Shown here in pieces: positions 3,981 to 5,275 of a stretch of 5,275 bases of DNA. The DNA is from an uncultured Lachnospiraceae bacterium. GTDB taxonomy: Bacteria; Bacillota; Clostridia; Lachnospirales; Lachnospiraceae. How positions within the stretch are numbered: position 1 is the stretch's first letter; each line of letters starts with the position of its first letter. The notes under the pieces were generated by a model. The model did not search any database. It was not told the origin of the DNA and saw only the letters and a list, made by a program, of their open reading frames with translations. The stretch covers positions 1-5,275 of the forward strand of contig CADBRG010000213.1 of the NCBI GenBank assembly GCA_902797015.1, given 5' to 3'. The position numbers were made by a program, and so were the translations under genes.

Positions 3981-5275
3981 CGATTCCTGTAATGTCAGGC
4001 TGAATGGTCAGCGAGTAGTTCGTGTAGTAGACCACGAAGCCTGGTTTTGCTTTGTTTGGTTTTTTGACATTCTTTTTCTGAAGATAGTCGATCTCGACCT
4101 TCTCGGAGTCTTTTCCGCGGGAGTAGTAGCCTGCGAGGCGGCCGGCCTCCTCAAAGGTGCGGTCAGGCATATCGCCGTCCGGACATTTGACCAGGACGTG
4201 TGAGCCGGGAATGCCTTTGGCATGGAACCACCAGTCGTTTCCCTGACCTACTTTGAACGTCAGCATGTCATTTTGCAGGTTGTTCCTGCCGACATATATA
4301 TCAAAACCGTCCGATGAGCGGTAGTGGTGCGGCTTGCCGGCGGGCGTTTTCCCTTTTTTCTTAAAGGAATGCTTCTTAATATAACCGGCCTGCACCAGCT
4401 CCTCGCGGATTTGCGCCAGGTCTGTTTCGTCTTCTGCAAGATCAAGCGCGGAAGCGATCGACTCCAGATATTTCACATCATCCTTTGTTTCTTCAATCTG
4501 CACCGTGAGTGCGTCTTTTGTACGTTTCAGCTTATTATACCGATCATAATATTTGTTCGCGTTTTCCATGGCGGTCAGATTCTTATCGAGCGGAATCTTA
4601 ACGAGCTGCCCCGTCTCATAATCCTCGACCTCGTGGCCGGTGGATTTCGGCGGGATCTCATAGCCATAGATGTGTAAAAGCTCACCGTATTTCCGATATT
4701 TATCCATCTTATCGGTGTCTTTTAGCTGCTTTTCCTGAATGCTGTATTTCTTGCGGGCGCGCTCCAACAGTGTTGAAACGATATGACGCAGATCAGAGGA
4801 TTTCTGATGGATTCTGGTGTAGGCACTTTTTTTCGAATAGTAAGCGGACAGAAGCGCGGAAATGTCCGGGAAGGCTTCCTCTGTGCAGTCTGCATACATG
4901 GTCAGCGGGAGAGAAGCATACTCTACCGGACGGTCGCCGTCTAAGACCATGTTCGGGTAAAATGCACCGGACGATACCTGATGCATGACCTCGCAAAAAA
5001 CATTGGCGAGGCGGTCGAGCGCGTTGGCATCCGGGATGGCAGCAGAAACGGACTCGATTTGCGCCTGCTCAGAAGCAGAAGCGCCAAGCGCTGCCGTCGG
5101 CGGATTACCGGCTCCGGTTTCAAGCGCTGCCGTCGGCGCATCCCCATCAACGCCGGCGCGGTAGCAGATCTCATTTGCGATCAGCGGACTGATGCCGTTG
5201 TATGAGGTATAGATCGCCTTTGCGACCGTCGTCGGACAGGAGAGAATCTGCGCTTTGAAAGCATCTGCAGACACA
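3964..5275 (-). CDS. rqcH: RqcH, NFACT-family ribosome quality control factor (C-terminal 436 residues, partial)
   Basis: The gene runs off the right edge; about 150 N-terminal residues are missing compared with the family's usual 570-590. The first visible codon is an internal GTG, not a real start. RqcH binds stalled 50S subunits and peptidyl-tRNA and directs C-terminal alanine tailing of incomplete proteins for degradation; older annotations call it fibronectin-binding protein. Visible regions of the fragment: end of NFACT-N and the HhH-like part (about 1-130), a long charged coiled coil (about 140-290), and the NFACT-R (DUF814) domain with DGFDIYVGRNNLQND (322-336), WWFHAKGIPGSHVLVK (348-363) and the closing EIDYLQKKNVKKP...VVYYTNYSL motif (394-422). 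The catalytically important N-terminal D-R motif lies outside the window. An Ala/Gly/Pro-rich insert with a repeated PTAAL is present near residues 44-70. It converges on the repeat-nuclease island and ends in a terminator hairpin. Confidence 0.95.
   Translation of the reverse strand, partial: VSADAFKAQILSCPTTVAKAIYTSYNGISPLIANEICYRAGVDGDAPTAALETGAGNPPTAALGASASEQAQIESVSAAIPDANALDRLANVFCEVMHQVSSGAFYPNMVLDGDRPVEYASLPLTMYADCTEEAFPDISALLSAYYSKKSAYTRIHQKSSDLRHIVSTLLERARKKYSIQEKQLKDTDKMDKYRKYGELLHIYGYEIPPKSTGHEVEDYETGQLVKIPLDKNLTAMENANKYYDRYNKLKRTKDALTVQIEETKDDVKYLESIASALDLAEDETDLAQIREELVQAGYIKKHSFKKKGKTPAGKPHHYRSSDGFDIYVGRNNLQNDMLTFKVGQGNDWWFHAKGIPGSHVLVKCPDGDMPDRTFEEAGRLAGYYSRGKDSEKVEIDYLQKKNVKKPNKAKPGFVVYYTNYSLTIQPDITGIEKLPD
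5085..5138 (-). repeat. In-frame tandem repeat within rqcH
   Basis: An 18-bp sequence occurs exactly twice, at 5085-5102 and 5121-5138. The 36-bp period equals 12 codons and produces the two PTAAL peptides in the Ala/Pro/Gly-rich insert. It keeps the reading frame. It probably arose by slippage or local duplication in a surface linker. Confidence 0.8.

Noticed and set aside
2190..3985. Insertion sequence with terminal inverted repeats and target duplication
   Set aside because: The blocks are direct, not inverted, relative to each other, and no short duplication is visible at the outer edges.
4324..5205. Plus-strand open frames inside rqcH
   Set aside because: They are antisense to conserved NFACT sequence and lack start signals or domains.

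Overview
The window looks like a chromosomal segment from a Firmicute of the Clostridia, most likely a gut Lachnospiraceae relative. This rests on the gene order fakA (yloV-type DAK2 kinase) then recG, strong AGGAG ribosome binding sites, and the family resemblance of RecG and RqcH. No species can be named from the sequence alone.

Layout. Positions 1-71 hold the last codons of a FakA/YloV-type protein. They are followed at once by a complete recG (81-2162, +), whose ribosome binding site overlaps the upstream stop codon. A GC-rich hairpin (2194-2216) probably ends that operon. At the right end, converging on the minus strand, lies the C-terminal three quarters of rqcH (3964-5275), which encodes the NFACT-family ribosome quality control factor. 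Its stop codon sits in the loop of a bidirectional terminator (3953-3980). These flanking genes are ordinary housekeeping genes.

The unusual part is the accessory island between them, about 2224-3950. It begins and ends with two copies of the same 236-nt block (2255-2490 and 3715-3950). The copies align without gaps at a constant offset of 1460 and are 197/236 identical. Each block carries a 15-nt motif, TGAACGATTGTGAGG, in direct orientation and then inverted, every copy exactly 31 nt from the next within its half. This forms a nested palindrome, and a conserved 80-nt tail ends in ...CAGCACTTGCT. Several differences between the copies keep pairing through G-U wobbles, which suggests the structure matters as RNA.

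Between the blocks are two further elements. The first is a strongly self-complementary stretch (2515-2658) followed by a hairpin and T6 tract (2666-2689), which together look like a structured non-coding RNA with its own terminator. The second is a 300-codon gene (2815-3717) that I read as an AbiEi-like N-terminal region joined to a DUF559/Vsr-like PD-(D/E)XK nuclease domain. Its stop codon TGA is the first three bases of the first motif of block 2, and its Shine-Dalgarno can be masked by a 7-bp hairpin.

Working interpretation (inference): the island is a composite repeat/structured RNA/nuclease unit, possibly a mobile or domesticated element comparable in organisation, but not homologous, to REPIN-RAYT systems. 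Nothing in the sequence proves mobility or a link between the nuclease and the repeats. The physical arrangement makes it the main candidate for an undescribed system here.
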